From Candidatus Omnitrophota bacterium (lineage in GTDB: Bacteria; Omnitrophota; Gorgyraeia; Zapsychrales; JAKLDJ01): DNA of 43,311 bases. Both the position numbers and the translations under genes were made by a program. The DNA lies in assembly GCA_022703585.1 (NCBI GenBank), contig JAKLDJ010000001.1, forward strand, positions 504,695 through 548,005, in the 5' to 3' direction. This document shows, in pieces, positions 18,216 to 26,645 of this stretch (position 1 is the stretch's first letter; every line of letters starts with the position of its first letter). A model generated the notes under the pieces. That model ran no database searches, was not told the DNA's origin, and worked only from the letters and a program-made list of their open reading frames with translations.

Positions 18216-18632
18216 ATGCGATCTTCAGTTTTTCAGCGAAATACAAAGCAAAGAGCGATTATCCTAAGGGAGCTAAAAAATACTAAGTCGCATCCCAGCG
18301 CCGAATCGCTTTTTTTAACCGTAAAAAAATGCCTGCCTTCGATAAGCTTTGCCACTGTGTATCGCAATCTTAATCTTTTGGCTCAGGCCGGAGAGATTCT
18401 TGAGCTGAGGGGAGAGAAATACCTCAGCCGTTACGACGGCGATACTTCCGATCATGCCCATTTCTTCTGTATCTCCTGTCAGGAAGTTTTTGACATCTTT
18501 GGGCCGACGGGAAAAGACCTTGACAAAGAAGTTGAAGAGAAATTAGGCTGCAAGGTAGCTTACCGTCGGATCAATTTTTACGGACATTGCGCAAACTGTC
18601 AGTCAGTCCGGCATAAGACCGAAAATACTTAA
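18216..18632 (+). CDS. Fur-family transcriptional regulator (first of two)
   Basis: This Fur/PerR/Zur-type regulator is 138 residues when started at ATG 18216. An earlier TTG at 18198 has no better support, and no clear ribosome-binding site is seen for either. The winged-helix part has the family helix SISFATVYRNLNLLAQAGEI. The dimerisation part has HAHFFC, CISC and CANC, giving the structural Cys4 zinc site. The sensed ligand cannot be assigned from sequence. It sits between the DUF1646 transporter and a DUF486 protein, so those two are its likely targets. Confidence 0.88.
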   Translation: MRSSVFQRNTKQRAIILRELKNTKSHPSAESLFLTVKKCLPSISFATVYRNLNLLAQAGEILELRGEKYLSRYDGDTSDHAHFFCISCQEVFDIFGPTGKDLDKEVEEKLGCKVAYRRINFYGHCANCQSVRHKTENT

Positions 18633-18648
18633 TTAGGAATCAAAGAGG

Positions 18649-18978
18649 ATGAGAACAATAATTCTTTTAACGGTATCCAATATCTTTATGACCGCTGCCT
18701 GGTACGGGCATTTACGATTTAAAGCGTCGCCGTTACCCAAGGTGATTTTAATCAGCTGGCTGATTGCCTTTGCCGAGTATTGTTTCCAAGTTCCCGCCAA
18801 CCGTATCGGATCCTATCAATTCACCACGGCGCAACTTAAAACCATCCAGGAAGTTATTACTTTAATAGTTTTTTGTGTGTTCTCGATAGTTTATCTCAAG
18901 GAAGAGATTAAATGGAACTATATTATCGGATTCCTTATGATGATCGGGGCGGTGTTCTTTATATTCAAAAAATGGTAA
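18649..18978 (+). CDS. DUF486 small membrane protein (DMT-like)
   Basis: This 109-residue protein has four predicted transmembrane helices. It carries the DUF486 hallmarks: AAWYGHLRFK early, WLIAFAEYCFQVPANRIGSYQF in the middle and a C-terminal IIGFLMMIGAVFFIF helix. DUF486 proteins are small drug/metabolite-transporter-like proteins without a settled substrate. AAAGAGG precedes the ATG closely. It follows the first Fur gene by 16 bases and is probably cotranscribed with it. Confidence 0.8.
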   Translation: MRTIILLTVSNIFMTAAWYGHLRFKASPLPKVILISWLIAFAEYCFQVPANRIGSYQFTTAQLKTIQEVITLIVFCVFSIVYLKEEIKWNYIIGFLMMIGAVFFIFKKW

Positions 18979-19037
18979 AACCCATCCACGCTCTTTTCAA
19001 TATTCTCCGCACGTGAGATTCCCGCCTGAAGATTCCC

Positions 19038-19084
19038 TTGACAAATTCCCGGGGATGTTTTATAAACAGAAATGATTTCTGTTT
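19038..19084 (+). promoter_or_regulatory. Promoter plus 21-bp palindromic operator over the start of the second Fur gene
   Basis: TTGACA (19038-19043), a 17 bp spacer and TATAAA (19061-19066) form a strong promoter. The perfect palindrome AAACAGAAAT-G-ATTTCTGTTT (19064-19084) overlaps the -10 box and the ATG at 19072. Its position and symmetry fit autoregulation by the encoded Fur-family protein. Transcription would begin almost at the ATG, so the mRNA may be leaderless. Confidence 0.7.
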
Positions 19085-19515
19085 GCAAAGAAAGAGATAT
19101 TTCTCCCTATCTTGAGCAATTGAAAGAACAGGGTTTAAAAGTAACCCCCAAGCGCCGGGCGGTTATTGACCTTTTCTTAAGAGAAGGGAAATGCTTAGGG
19201 CCGCACGAAATTCACACACTTTTAAAGAAGAAATCTCTCTCTGCAGGTTTACCCACCGTCTACCGTATTCTTGATGAGTTAAGCGGCATAGGGATTTTAA
19301 CGCGTATAGAAAAAGAAAGCAGGCAGTTTTATTACGCCTTATGCCGGGCTCCGGAGGGCGATCACCATCATTTTATTTGCCGTAAATGTAAAAAGGTTGA
19401 AGAGGTGGAATATTGTAATTTTAAGGAAGTTGCTGAGTTTATATCGAAAAAACTGCGTGGCAAGGTCGAGAGCCATTTTATCCGCATTGAAGGCTTGTGC
19501 GCGCAGTGCCGGTAA
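19072..19515 (+). CDS. Fur-family transcriptional regulator (second of two)
   Basis: This 147-residue metalloregulator has a Fur-type winged helix (GLKVTPKRRAVIDLF, then SAGLPTVYRILDEL). The metal-binding C-terminal part contains HHHFICRKCKK and GLCAQCR, giving two CxxC pairs. It is distinct from the Fur protein 0.5 kb upstream, so the locus has two paralogues. A palindrome covers its start codon and probably serves as its own operator. The following gene is a His-rich membrane protein, the likely target; Zur-like or Fur-like sensing cannot be told apart from the sequence. Confidence 0.88.
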   Translation: MISVCKERDISPYLEQLKEQGLKVTPKRRAVIDLFLREGKCLGPHEIHTLLKKKSLSAGLPTVYRILDELSGIGILTRIEKESRQFYYALCRAPEGDHHHFICRKCKKVEEVEYCNFKEVAEFISKKLRGKVESHFIRIEGLCAQCR

Positions 19516-19617
19516 AGGCAAGTTGTCCTGTTTTCTCATTGTTCATTTCGGAATTGCTGCTATTTTTATGCTGGCATGCATACATTTTATTTCTAAAAAC
19601 ACGGAAGGAAAGTTGAT

Positions 19618-20265
19618 ATGTTTAGAAAAATAATCCATGAATTAAAAGTCCATTCCCCATTTACCTTATTTGGCGCCTTGACCGGAGTCGCCCTTGCGGT
19701 CGTATTCACAAAGATGCCGCACGAAATCTCCTATAATTTGTTTTACGTATTCCACCCGCTTCATGTCTGCTTAAGCGCTTTTGTGACAACGGCCATTTAC
19801 CGAAGATATCTTTCGGACGAGTCGTCCGGGATAAAAATGTTTTTAAAAGTCTTGGCGGTCGGGTTTGTCATTTCCATATCGACGGGGACGTTGAGTGATT
19901 CATTGATTCCCTTTTGGGGTGAAACGCTTCTCGGCATGCCGCACCGGCATCTTCATATCGGCTTTGTGGAGAAATGGTGGTTGGTCAACCCGCTTGCCGT
20001 CATCGCCATCATCATTGCTTACAACAAGCCGGTAAGTAAATGTCCGCATGCCGGGCATGTCCTCGTAAGCACCTGGGCTTCGCTCCTGCATATGCTTATG
20101 GCGATCGATCCCGGTCACGCTATTTCATATCTGGGTATATTTGTATTCTTGTTTCTAGCTGTATGGATACCCTGCTGTCTTAGCGATATTGTTTTCCCTT
20201 TGCTGTTGGTGAGGGATAAGAATGGGATTCATCAATGCGGGCATTGCACAACGTTCAAAAAATAG
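19618..20265 (+). CDS. Polytopic membrane protein of unknown function, His-rich, linked to a Fur regulator
   Basis: The 215-residue product has about six hydrophobic helices. Many histidines lie at or near membrane boundaries (VFHPLHVCLS, GMPHRHLHIGF, CPHAGH, SLLHM, DPGHAI), and a C-terminal HQCGHC follows. I do not recognise the family. The His/Cys distribution and the adjacent Fur-type regulator suggest metal transport or sensing (inference). GGAAAG precedes the ATG, and it follows the regulator by about 100 bases. Confidence 0.65.
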   Translation: MFRKIIHELKVHSPFTLFGALTGVALAVVFTKMPHEISYNLFYVFHPLHVCLSAFVTTAIYRRYLSDESSGIKMFLKVLAVGFVISISTGTLSDSLIPFWGETLLGMPHRHLHIGFVEKWWLVNPLAVIAIIIAYNKPVSKCPHAGHVLVSTWASLLHMLMAIDPGHAISYLGIFVFLFLAVWIPCCLSDIVFPLLLVRDKNGIHQCGHCTTFKK

Positions 20266-20292
20266 ACAATTTCTCGCGAAAGAAGATATAAT
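20263..20292 (+). promoter_or_regulatory. Promoter for the P-loop/thiolase operon
   Basis: TAGACA (20263-20268, overlapping the preceding stop codon), an 18 bp spacer and TATAAT (20287-20292) form a good sigma-70-type promoter 38 bp before the next ATG. Confidence 0.65.
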
Positions 20293-20329
20293 AAATAATA
20301 ACGTTTAATTACCCATATTAAGGCGTGCC

Positions 20330-21427
20330 ATGAAGAGAATAAAAAATGTCTTTCTTTCGGCTATTCACCAGAATGCCGGCAAAACTACGATTACCCTGGG
20401 GCTGTACAAGCTCTTAAAAGAAAAGGGGTTAAGAATCGCTTTTATGAAGCCGGTGGGCCAAAAGGTGGTGACGGTTCAGCGCCATCGCGTGGATAAAGAT
20501 TCGTATCTTATCGGCGAGATATACCGTTGCTCGCGCCGATTCAAAGATATGAGCCCGGTAACCGTCGGGCGGGGATTCACCGAAAAATATATTTTTAGGC
20601 CCAATAAGGATATCTTAAGGGGAGAAATAAGAAAATCTTTCGATAAGCTTAGCACGAATAAAGATATCATGATCGTCGAAGGAACGGGCCATGCGGGGGT
20701 GGGATCGGTTATCGATGTCTCCAACGCGGATGTCGCTTCGATGCTGGGTTCAAAGGTTATTATTGTCAGCGAAGGCGGTATCGGCAAAAGCATCGACGAA
20801 ATTATCCTTAATAAGGCCCTCTTTGACCTAAGGCATGTGGAAATCCTCGGTGTTATCGTCAATAAAGTCCTGCCGGATAAATATCAGAAAATAAAAAGGA
20901 ATTTGAGTCAGGGGCTTAAAAACAAAGGCATACGGCTTTTGGGCGTTATTCCTCTGGATCCGATGCTGACCTTTCCTACCGTCGAGCAGATGATGGAACA
21001 GCTGGGGTTAAGGTTGCTATGTCGTCAAAGCAACCTTAAAACGCATGTCAAAAACACGATTGTGGCCGCGATGGAGCCGCAAAACGTCATATCGTATTTA
21101 AAAGACGGGACGCTGGTGATTACTTCGGGAGACCGGATCGACAATATCTTGGTCTCGATCAGTTCTTATCTTATTAAAGAAAGCAAGGCCTCGAAGATTG
21201 CCGGGGTTATTCTAACCGGAGGCCTGTTGCCGAATTTAAAGATCATGGATCTGCTTAAAAAAAGCAGGATCCCGGTCTTGATCTCGGACGGTGACACCTA
21301 TTCGGTAGCGGCCCGGATCAAATCAATGACGTATAAGATCGAAAAGACGGATAAAGATAAGATTGCCGAGGCGACAAAACTGGTCAAAAAATACGTTGAT
21401 ATAAACGCTATATTAAAGTATCTTTAA
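20330..21427 (+). CDS. Pta/BioD-like P-loop protein with DRTGG-type C-terminus
   Basis: This 365-residue protein has an N-terminal dethiobiotin-synthetase-like P-loop domain with Walker A HQNAGKTT near residues 13-20, followed by MKPVGQ and VEGTGHAGVGSV. The second half (from about residue 210) matches the DRTGG layout, with GTLVITSGDRIDN and VILTGG. This two-domain arrangement is the N-terminal part of long phosphotransacetylases. The catalytic Pta domain is absent, so a sensory or regulatory role in acetyl-CoA/acetyl-phosphate metabolism is possible. A thiolase gene starts four bases after its stop, linking it to acyl-CoA metabolism. Confidence 0.75.
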   Translation: MKRIKNVFLSAIHQNAGKTTITLGLYKLLKEKGLRIAFMKPVGQKVVTVQRHRVDKDSYLIGEIYRCSRRFKDMSPVTVGRGFTEKYIFRPNKDILRGEIRKSFDKLSTNKDIMIVEGTGHAGVGSVIDVSNADVASMLGSKVIIVSEGGIGKSIDEIILNKALFDLRHVEILGVIVNKVLPDKYQKIKRNLSQGLKNKGIRLLGVIPLDPMLTFPTVEQMMEQLGLRLLCRQSNLKTHVKNTIVAAMEPQNVISYLKDGTLVITSGDRIDNILVSISSYLIKESKASKIAGVILTGGLLPNLKIMDLLKKSRIPVLISDGDTYSVAARIKSMTYKIEKTDKDKIAEATKLVKKYVDINAILKYL

Positions 21428-21430
21428 AAC

Positions 21431-22645
21431 ATGATTAAAAATACTCTTTTAGATGAACTTTTTATCGTCGATGCCGGTCGGACGGCTATCGGCGGTAAGC
21501 ACAAAAGCCTTAAAGAAGTATCGGCGGCACAATTGGCCGGTTGTGTCATGGAAGGCCTGTTGCGGCGTACTAATTTGTTAAACGACAAACATGCGGCCTC
21601 CAAGGGGCCGGTTGACCGGGTGATTTTGGGCAATACCGTATCGGCGGGCACGGGGCAGAATTTAGCCCGGCAGGCGGTATTTTTGTCGGGATTACCGATG
21701 ACTGTGCCGGCGTTTACGGTTAACAGTGTCTGTGCCTCGGGTTTACAAGCGGTCATATCAGGCATTCAGTCGATCGTGACAGAAGAGTCAGGTGTGATTT
21801 TAGCCGGGGGGACCGAAAGCGCCTCGCAGTGTCCGAGTTTTTCCAGAAAAGGAACAAAAGATGAAAAAGAAGGCGATGCGCAGGATTTGATTGACAGCCT
21901 TATTTACGACGGGCTCGAATGCCAGATGAGCGGCAAGCATATGGGCGAACTTGCTGAATATATCGCCGAGGAATTTAAGATTACCCGGCAGATGCAGGAT
22001 CAGTATGCCCTGGGGAGCCACGTTAAGGCGTGCCGGGCCCAGGAAGAGAATAAATTTGAAGGGGAAATTATCACCGTTAAGACTAGTGATAATAAATTCT
22101 TCAGTAAAGACGAAAAACCCCGGAAAAATGCGAGCTTGGAAAAGTTGATGAACTTACCGCCGGCATTTAAAGAGGGGGGTACGGTTACCGCCGGTAATGC
22201 CTCCATGCCTGCTGACGGGGCGGCGGTTTTTCTTTTAGCGTCAGCCGATGCCGTCAGGGAATATCATCTGACCCCGCGGGCGCGGATTTTGGGATACGCC
22301 TCTGTCGCGGTTGACCCGCAACTTACTTTTACCGCAGCCGTTCCGGCGACCACGGAATGTCTCCGGCACTCAGGCCTAACCTTAAAAGAGATTGACCTTT
22401 TTGAAATCTGCGAGTCTTTCTCAGCCCAGGCGATATTAACCCAGCGGAAACTTGATATTCCGGAAGAAAAAATGAATATCTTTGGGGGGGACGTGGCTTT
22501 AGGGCATCCGTTGGGGGCTTCCGGTGCCAGGGCGCTGACAACTCTTTTTTATGCCCTCAAGAGCCAGAATAAAAAGAGGGGTTTGGTGTCTGTTTGTTTC
22601 GGAAGCGGCGGGGCGGTGAGCGTAGCAATCGAACGGATAGGATAA
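21431..22645 (+). CDS. Acetyl-CoA C-acetyltransferase (thiolase)
   Basis: This thiolase of 404 residues either makes acetoacetyl-CoA from two acetyl-CoA or runs in the degradative direction. The acyl-accepting cysteine is in NSVCASGLQAV (Cys101). The catalytic histidine is in GHPLGASGAR, and the second cysteine is in SVCFGSGGAVS near the C-terminus. All three are intact and the length is typical. It starts four bases after the upstream P-loop gene and is almost certainly cotranscribed. No other beta-oxidation gene is adjacent, so the biosynthetic direction is as likely as the degradative one. Confidence 0.92.
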   Translation: MIKNTLLDELFIVDAGRTAIGGKHKSLKEVSAAQLAGCVMEGLLRRTNLLNDKHAASKGPVDRVILGNTVSAGTGQNLARQAVFLSGLPMTVPAFTVNSVCASGLQAVISGIQSIVTEESGVILAGGTESASQCPSFSRKGTKDEKEGDAQDLIDSLIYDGLECQMSGKHMGELAEYIAEEFKITRQMQDQYALGSHVKACRAQEENKFEGEIITVKTSDNKFFSKDEKPRKNASLEKLMNLPPAFKEGGTVTAGNASMPADGAAVFLLASADAVREYHLTPRARILGYASVAVDPQLTFTAAVPATTECLRHSGLTLKEIDLFEICESFSAQAILTQRKLDIPEEKMNIFGGDVALGHPLGASGARALTTLFYALKSQNKKRGLVSVCFGSGGAVSVAIERIG

Positions 22646-22669
22646 CCGGCTGAAGGGTAAAGATTTTTA

Positions 22670-22708
22670 AAAGGGGCAGCCCCCGCCAACGGCGGGGGCT
22701 GCCCCTTT
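22670..22708. terminator. Bidirectional terminator between thiolase and the YfhO-like gene
   Basis: AAGGGGCAGCCCCCGCC (22671-22687) and its perfect complement (22691-22707) are separated by AAC. A-rich sequence precedes the stem and TTT follows it, so it can stop transcripts from both convergent genes. Confidence 0.75.
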
Positions 22709-22736
22709 GGCATTCTTCAAATAAATCAAAGTTTCC

Positions 22737-25064
22737 TCACCGCTTCATCTTCTCTCTAATCCAGAGGGCGATAAGTACCATGAGCGATAAAAGACTGACA
22801 AAAATTCCCCAATAAAAATTCATTGGCCTAAAAACAAATCTTACCTCGTGCTTTCCTGCTCCAGCAAAGACCGACCGCAAAAGATAATCGGTGGCAAAAA
22901 TCTCGGTTTCTTTTCCATCAATAAAGGCCTTCCAGTCCGGGTGAAAGGCGTCACTTAAGACCAGAAAGCCCGGATTTTCTAAATCCGCCTCTATGACGAC
23001 CTCGTTGGCTGTGTATTTTGTAATATGGGATTTCGAATTATCCACAATCGGTGTTGAGACGAATACCTTCTCTATGTCGGCGATAGGCGCATGTTCGATA
23101 ACGACGATTTCCCTTAATTTATCCTGAATCGCCTCCAGCGTCTTAAACAGCATCGATCTATCTTCACCGGATAAAAATATAGCCCTGTGCACGATGAAAG
23201 AACGAGGGAAAGCACCATTCTTTTTATAGAGATCAACTTCGCCGGAATAAAAAGGTTTTGACAGAAGAACTTCAAAATAGGGCAGATAGGATACGGCAAT
23301 AATTTGGAGATTAAGCAAGTCGGTAAAAGGGTTTTCGACCGACAGGATATTTGTCGGCGAAGAACGCAAGGCCGGCACGGCGAGGTTTTGCCTAAAGCGA
23401 TTCTGGACAATAAAATGGTTGACGAAATAAACGAAACGTTTCGGCAGAAGCCCCATAAAAACACCCAAATCGTCAGTTTCGTAAGCGGTAGCGGTGTTCG
23501 GATAAAGTGTTCCTACCAAACCGTAACATCGGACTCTTTCGGGTGAGGCTTTAATAAGTTCAATATAAGGGACCTTGGCAAAGGAATCATATCGCCGCGC
23601 CCGCTCCCGGGGAATGTAAAGGGATAATTCTGCTATCAAAAGCACGACAAGGATGAAGGCAGCTAATCGCGCCCCGAGCCATTGTTTGTCTTTTGCGAAG
23701 AGCACTGCTAGCAATACAAGGAGAATTCCCAGGGCCAGTAAGCTGCTCTGGATGGAAATTGAAAAATGCGGAGCATTCCTAAAACAGAAAAGATAACCGC
23801 CCGTGATCAGCAGAACAATAACGCTAAACCAGAGGCCTTTTCTGAACAATCCCCTGTCAATCATGACGGCCCGTATCCCCATTCCGGCTATAATAGCGAC
23901 GGCAAAGGCCGCTAGATGAGGTGTGTGGATGTAATACCGGCAGGCACTAAACAGCGGCAGATAGCCGATCCAATTGATAATGGGAACGCTGTAACATTTA
24001 GCGATAATTAAGAATGCCGATATTCCGAAAAAGTAATTTAAACCGTTTTTTTGCCGGCGGAATAGGCTTAAAAAACCTAAACCTGCCGGTAAAAGGCCGA
24101 TGTAACCACCCCACCAGCCGGCAAAGGTAAAATCATAGGTGAGTGATTCTTTCTGGAAAAAATAAGGCAGGATAATAGAAAGAACCCTTTCCTTGATTTC
24201 TCCCGTCGACAAACCTACGCCCTGGGGGTGCGCATGCCAGAATTCAAAAACAAAGTTATAAATGAATGGAAATAAGACAATGGCGGACAACCCTAAGCCA
24301 AAAATATAGGACAATCCTAAATATCCCCATGCTTTCTTGAGGCTGACGGCAGGCTTGTATGTAAAAACCCTGAAACAAAAATAAAGAAACGCAAAAACAT
24401 TCACGAAGAAAATATGTTCCGGATGTCCGCCTAAGAATGTCAGAGCCACAGCCCCGGCCGTAAAGCAGGCATTTTGTATTCTGGGTTTGCGGATAAGGCG
24501 TTCCAGGCAGAGTAAAAGCAAAGGCGCTATGATATCGACGTTGACCGACCAGTATTGCAGAAGGACCATGGGGCCGCTCAGCATAAAAACGATTCCCGAG
24601 CCTAAGGCGGGGATCCTCTTAAAGCCGAGAGTGCGCATAAACCAAAAAGTGAAGAGCCCCGCGAAAAAGAATCGGCTAAAAATTAAGATATCCCAGGCGT
24701 ACATTTGCGGAAGCAGATACATAATGATACTTAAGGGAAAGAATATTCCCACCTCTATCATCGCTATCAAAGGATAGCCGCATGCCTGGTGCGGATTCCA
24801 CAGAGGAAAAATACCGCGGCGCAGATTTTGTTTGATGAATTCGTAAATGGGTTCTTCCATAATGGCGCTGTCTTGGCCGTTGACGGGGATGGTGCCGGGT
24901 TTGTTGCTGAGCTGCTGGTAGGGGCCGTAAGGAAGGGCCTGGGAAACGGTGGTTGAAACCTTAAAGGTCTTGCCCAAGAAGACAATGTCGTAAAAGGCGA
25001 TAACTAAAACCAGCGAAAGAATGCCGGCGACAAGGAAATTTTCGCGGAGGAATCTCGATTTCAT
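22737..25064 (-). CDS. YfhO-family polytopic membrane protein
   Basis: This is a large membrane protein of about 775 residues with about a dozen hydrophobic helices and a soluble C-terminal domain ending in a final helix and MKR. The layout and segments such as FPLWNPHQACGYPL and the late PGFLVLSDAFHPDWKAFIDG match the YfhO family (GT-C-like proteins; some modify lipoteichoic acid). The start at 25064 (MKSRFLREN) is chosen because it gives a clean first helix. The longer frame from 25232 begins with an unrelated basic stretch and crosses the promoter. It is convergent with the thiolase gene and divergent from the ANTAR gene. A sugar-transfer role on the cell envelope is inferred. Confidence 0.75.
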   Translation of the reverse strand: MKSRFLRENFLVAGILSLVLVIAFYDIVFLGKTFKVSTTVSQALPYGPYQQLSNKPGTIPVNGQDSAIMEEPIYEFIKQNLRRGIFPLWNPHQACGYPLIAMIEVGIFFPLSIIMYLLPQMYAWDILIFSRFFFAGLFTFWFMRTLGFKRIPALGSGIVFMLSGPMVLLQYWSVNVDIIAPLLLLCLERLIRKPRIQNACFTAGAVALTFLGGHPEHIFFVNVFAFLYFCFRVFTYKPAVSLKKAWGYLGLSYIFGLGLSAIVLFPFIYNFVFEFWHAHPQGVGLSTGEIKERVLSIILPYFFQKESLTYDFTFAGWWGGYIGLLPAGLGFLSLFRRQKNGLNYFFGISAFLIIAKCYSVPIINWIGYLPLFSACRYYIHTPHLAAFAVAIIAGMGIRAVMIDRGLFRKGLWFSVIVLLITGGYLFCFRNAPHFSISIQSSLLALGILLVLLAVLFAKDKQWLGARLAAFILVVLLIAELSLYIPRERARRYDSFAKVPYIELIKASPERVRCYGLVGTLYPNTATAYETDDLGVFMGLLPKRFVYFVNHFIVQNRFRQNLAVPALRSSPTNILSVENPFTDLLNLQIIAVSYLPYFEVLLSKPFYSGEVDLYKKNGAFPRSFIVHRAIFLSGEDRSMLFKTLEAIQDKLREIVVIEHAPIADIEKVFVSTPIVDNSKSHITKYTANEVVIEADLENPGFLVLSDAFHPDWKAFIDGKETEIFATDYLLRSVFAGAGKHEVRFVFRPMNFYWGIFVSLLSLMVLIALWIREKMKR

Positions 25065-25073
25065 AATAGACCC

Positions 25074-25102
25074 AGTATAACATCGGATAACTTCTGCTAC
25101 AA
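25074..25102 (-). promoter_or_regulatory. Promoter of the YfhO-like gene
   Basis: On the minus strand TTGTAG (25097-25102), a 17 bp spacer and TATACT (25074-25079) end nine bases before the chosen ATG. The transcript would therefore have a very short leader. Confidence 0.5.
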
Positions 25103-25314
25103 TCTTTTCGCTTTCGCCAATGTCGCTGGGCCTGACAGACAAATCGCCCTTCTCCCGTCGCCGGAAAATGACGGCTAAAACGGACGACCGGAGGCTGATG
25201 ATCAGTAAAATTAATTTTGTGGAAATAATCATAAATTTAATATATACCTAATAGGACGGAATTTTAATCAAAACCCGCAAGTGAGCCAGTTTTCGCTAAA
25301 GGTGCCGGAGAAAA

Positions 25315-26523
25315 ATGACGCAAAAAGAAACGCGGATTGACGAGATCAAGATTTTAAGGAAGATTGTCGATATTACCAGCTCGGAATTTGACCTGTCGTT
25401 GCTTTTAAACGAAGTGGTTAAAATTGTCGCCGGAGTCGCTACGGCTGATTCCGTCTTTGTCTATCTTTTAAACGCGCAGAAAAGCTGCCTTATCTTAATG
25501 GCTTCCAAATTGCCCCATAAAAAAGTATTAGGCAAAATCAGCCTTAAGGTGGGGGAGGGCATCACCGGCTGGGTAGCCAAAGAGAATAAATCCGTCGCTA
25601 TAAAGAAGAACGCCTACAAAGATTCCCGCTTTAAGAATTTTGATGTTTTGCCCGAAGACCGCTACGAGGCATTCTTATCGGTGCCGATTATCTATAAAGG
25701 AAAGAGCATCGGCGTTATCAATGTCCAGCACAAAAAACCTCACGACCATCCCGCTAATGTTGTCAATATCCTGGAAATGATTGCCAAGCAAGTCGGGGGC
25801 TTTATCGAGAATTCCCGGCTTTACGAAGAGACCAAGCAAAAGGCTGCTCAGTTCGATAGCCTGGTCAAGGTCAGCCGCACTATCACCTCGGAAGGATACT
25901 TAGACGAGATCTTGAGCCTCATTGTCGTTGTGACTGCGGAGATGCTTAATTCCAAGATATGTTCCATCATGCTTTTAGATGATAAAAACGGAGAACTTGC
26001 CATCAAGGCAACGCAGAGCTTAAGCGAAGAGTATAAAAAGAAGCCTAACATAAAAGTGAACAATAGCTTAAGCGGTGAGGTTATAAGGACGCGAAAACCC
26101 GTTTGCGTTTACGATGTCCGCAAGGAACAGAAATACGCCTATCGTGATTTAGCGGTTAAGGAAGAATTGACCTCCATGCTCTCCGTGCCGATGGTCGTCA
26201 AAGACAAGGCCGTCGGTATCATTAATGTGTATACCAAAATGCCGCACACTTTCACCCAGGAAGAAACCGATGCCTTGCAGATGGTGGCCAATCAGGCGGC
26301 GGTGGCGGTTGAAAATACAAAGTTGATGGAGGAGGCGCTTAAGGCCAAAGAGGCGCTGGAGACCAGAAAATTGGTTGAGCGCGCCAAGGGGGTCCTGATG
26401 CGCTTGAATAATCTAAGCGAAGAAGCCGCCCACCGGGTTATCCACAAAAAGAGCATGGACTCTTCCCGTTCCATGAAAGAGATCGCGGAATCAATTATCC
26501 TGATGGACGAGATAAGAAAGTAA
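25315..26523 (+). CDS. GAF-GAF-ANTAR regulator (putative RNA-binding transcription antiterminator)
   Basis: This 402-residue cytoplasmic protein has a GAF domain at about 20-170, a second GAF domain at about 190-335 and a C-terminal ANTAR domain at about 345-400. The ANTAR part shows the family core RKLVERAKGVLM, followed by LSEEAAHRVIHKKSMDSSRSMKEIAESI. Known ANTAR proteins (NasR, EutV, AmiR) bind paired six-base hairpin loops in leader RNA and prevent terminator formation; GAF domains sense small molecules. Hexaloop-terminator modules of this kind precede the porin-amt-glnK operon and gltB in this same window, which makes nitrogen genes its likely targets. No receiver domain or partner kinase is seen, so the GAF domains probably sense directly. 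The ATG is preceded by GGAG. Confidence 0.92.
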   Translation: MTQKETRIDEIKILRKIVDITSSEFDLSLLLNEVVKIVAGVATADSVFVYLLNAQKSCLILMASKLPHKKVLGKISLKVGEGITGWVAKENKSVAIKKNAYKDSRFKNFDVLPEDRYEAFLSVPIIYKGKSIGVINVQHKKPHDHPANVVNILEMIAKQVGGFIENSRLYEETKQKAAQFDSLVKVSRTITSEGYLDEILSLIVVVTAEMLNSKICSIMLLDDKNGELAIKATQSLSEEYKKKPNIKVNNSLSGEVIRTRKPVCVYDVRKEQKYAYRDLAVKEELTSMLSVPMVVKDKAVGIINVYTKMPHTFTQEETDALQMVANQAAVAVENTKLMEEALKAKEALETRKLVERAKGVLMRLNNLSEEAAHRVIHKKSMDSSRSMKEIAESIILMDEIRK

Positions 26524-26572
26524 GCAGCCCTTCCGTAAGCCCTGCCCTATTTTACCAGCACCATTTTCCAGG

Positions 26573-26624
26573 TTGACAAGAGGGGATTTTTATGCCATAA
26601 TACTCAAAATACCATATGAGTATT
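26573..26624 (+). promoter_or_regulatory. Promoter and inverted-repeat operator of the TetR gene
   Basis: TTGACA (26573-26578), a 17 bp spacer and CATAAT (26596-26601) form the promoter. The inverted repeat AATACTCA-N10-TGAGTATT (26599-26624) starts inside the -10 box and covers the transcription start, a typical place for TetR autorepression. Confidence 0.75.
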
Positions 26625-26645
26625 TACATTATCAAGGAGAGCGTA

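Noticed and set aside
19397-19633. 78-codon frame across the end of the second Fur gene
   Set aside because: Most of it is out of frame with the real gene and there is no start signal near its hydrophobic part.
25065-25232. N-terminal extension of the YfhO-like protein
   Set aside because: It crosses the predicted promoter and would put an unrelated basic stretch before the first helix.
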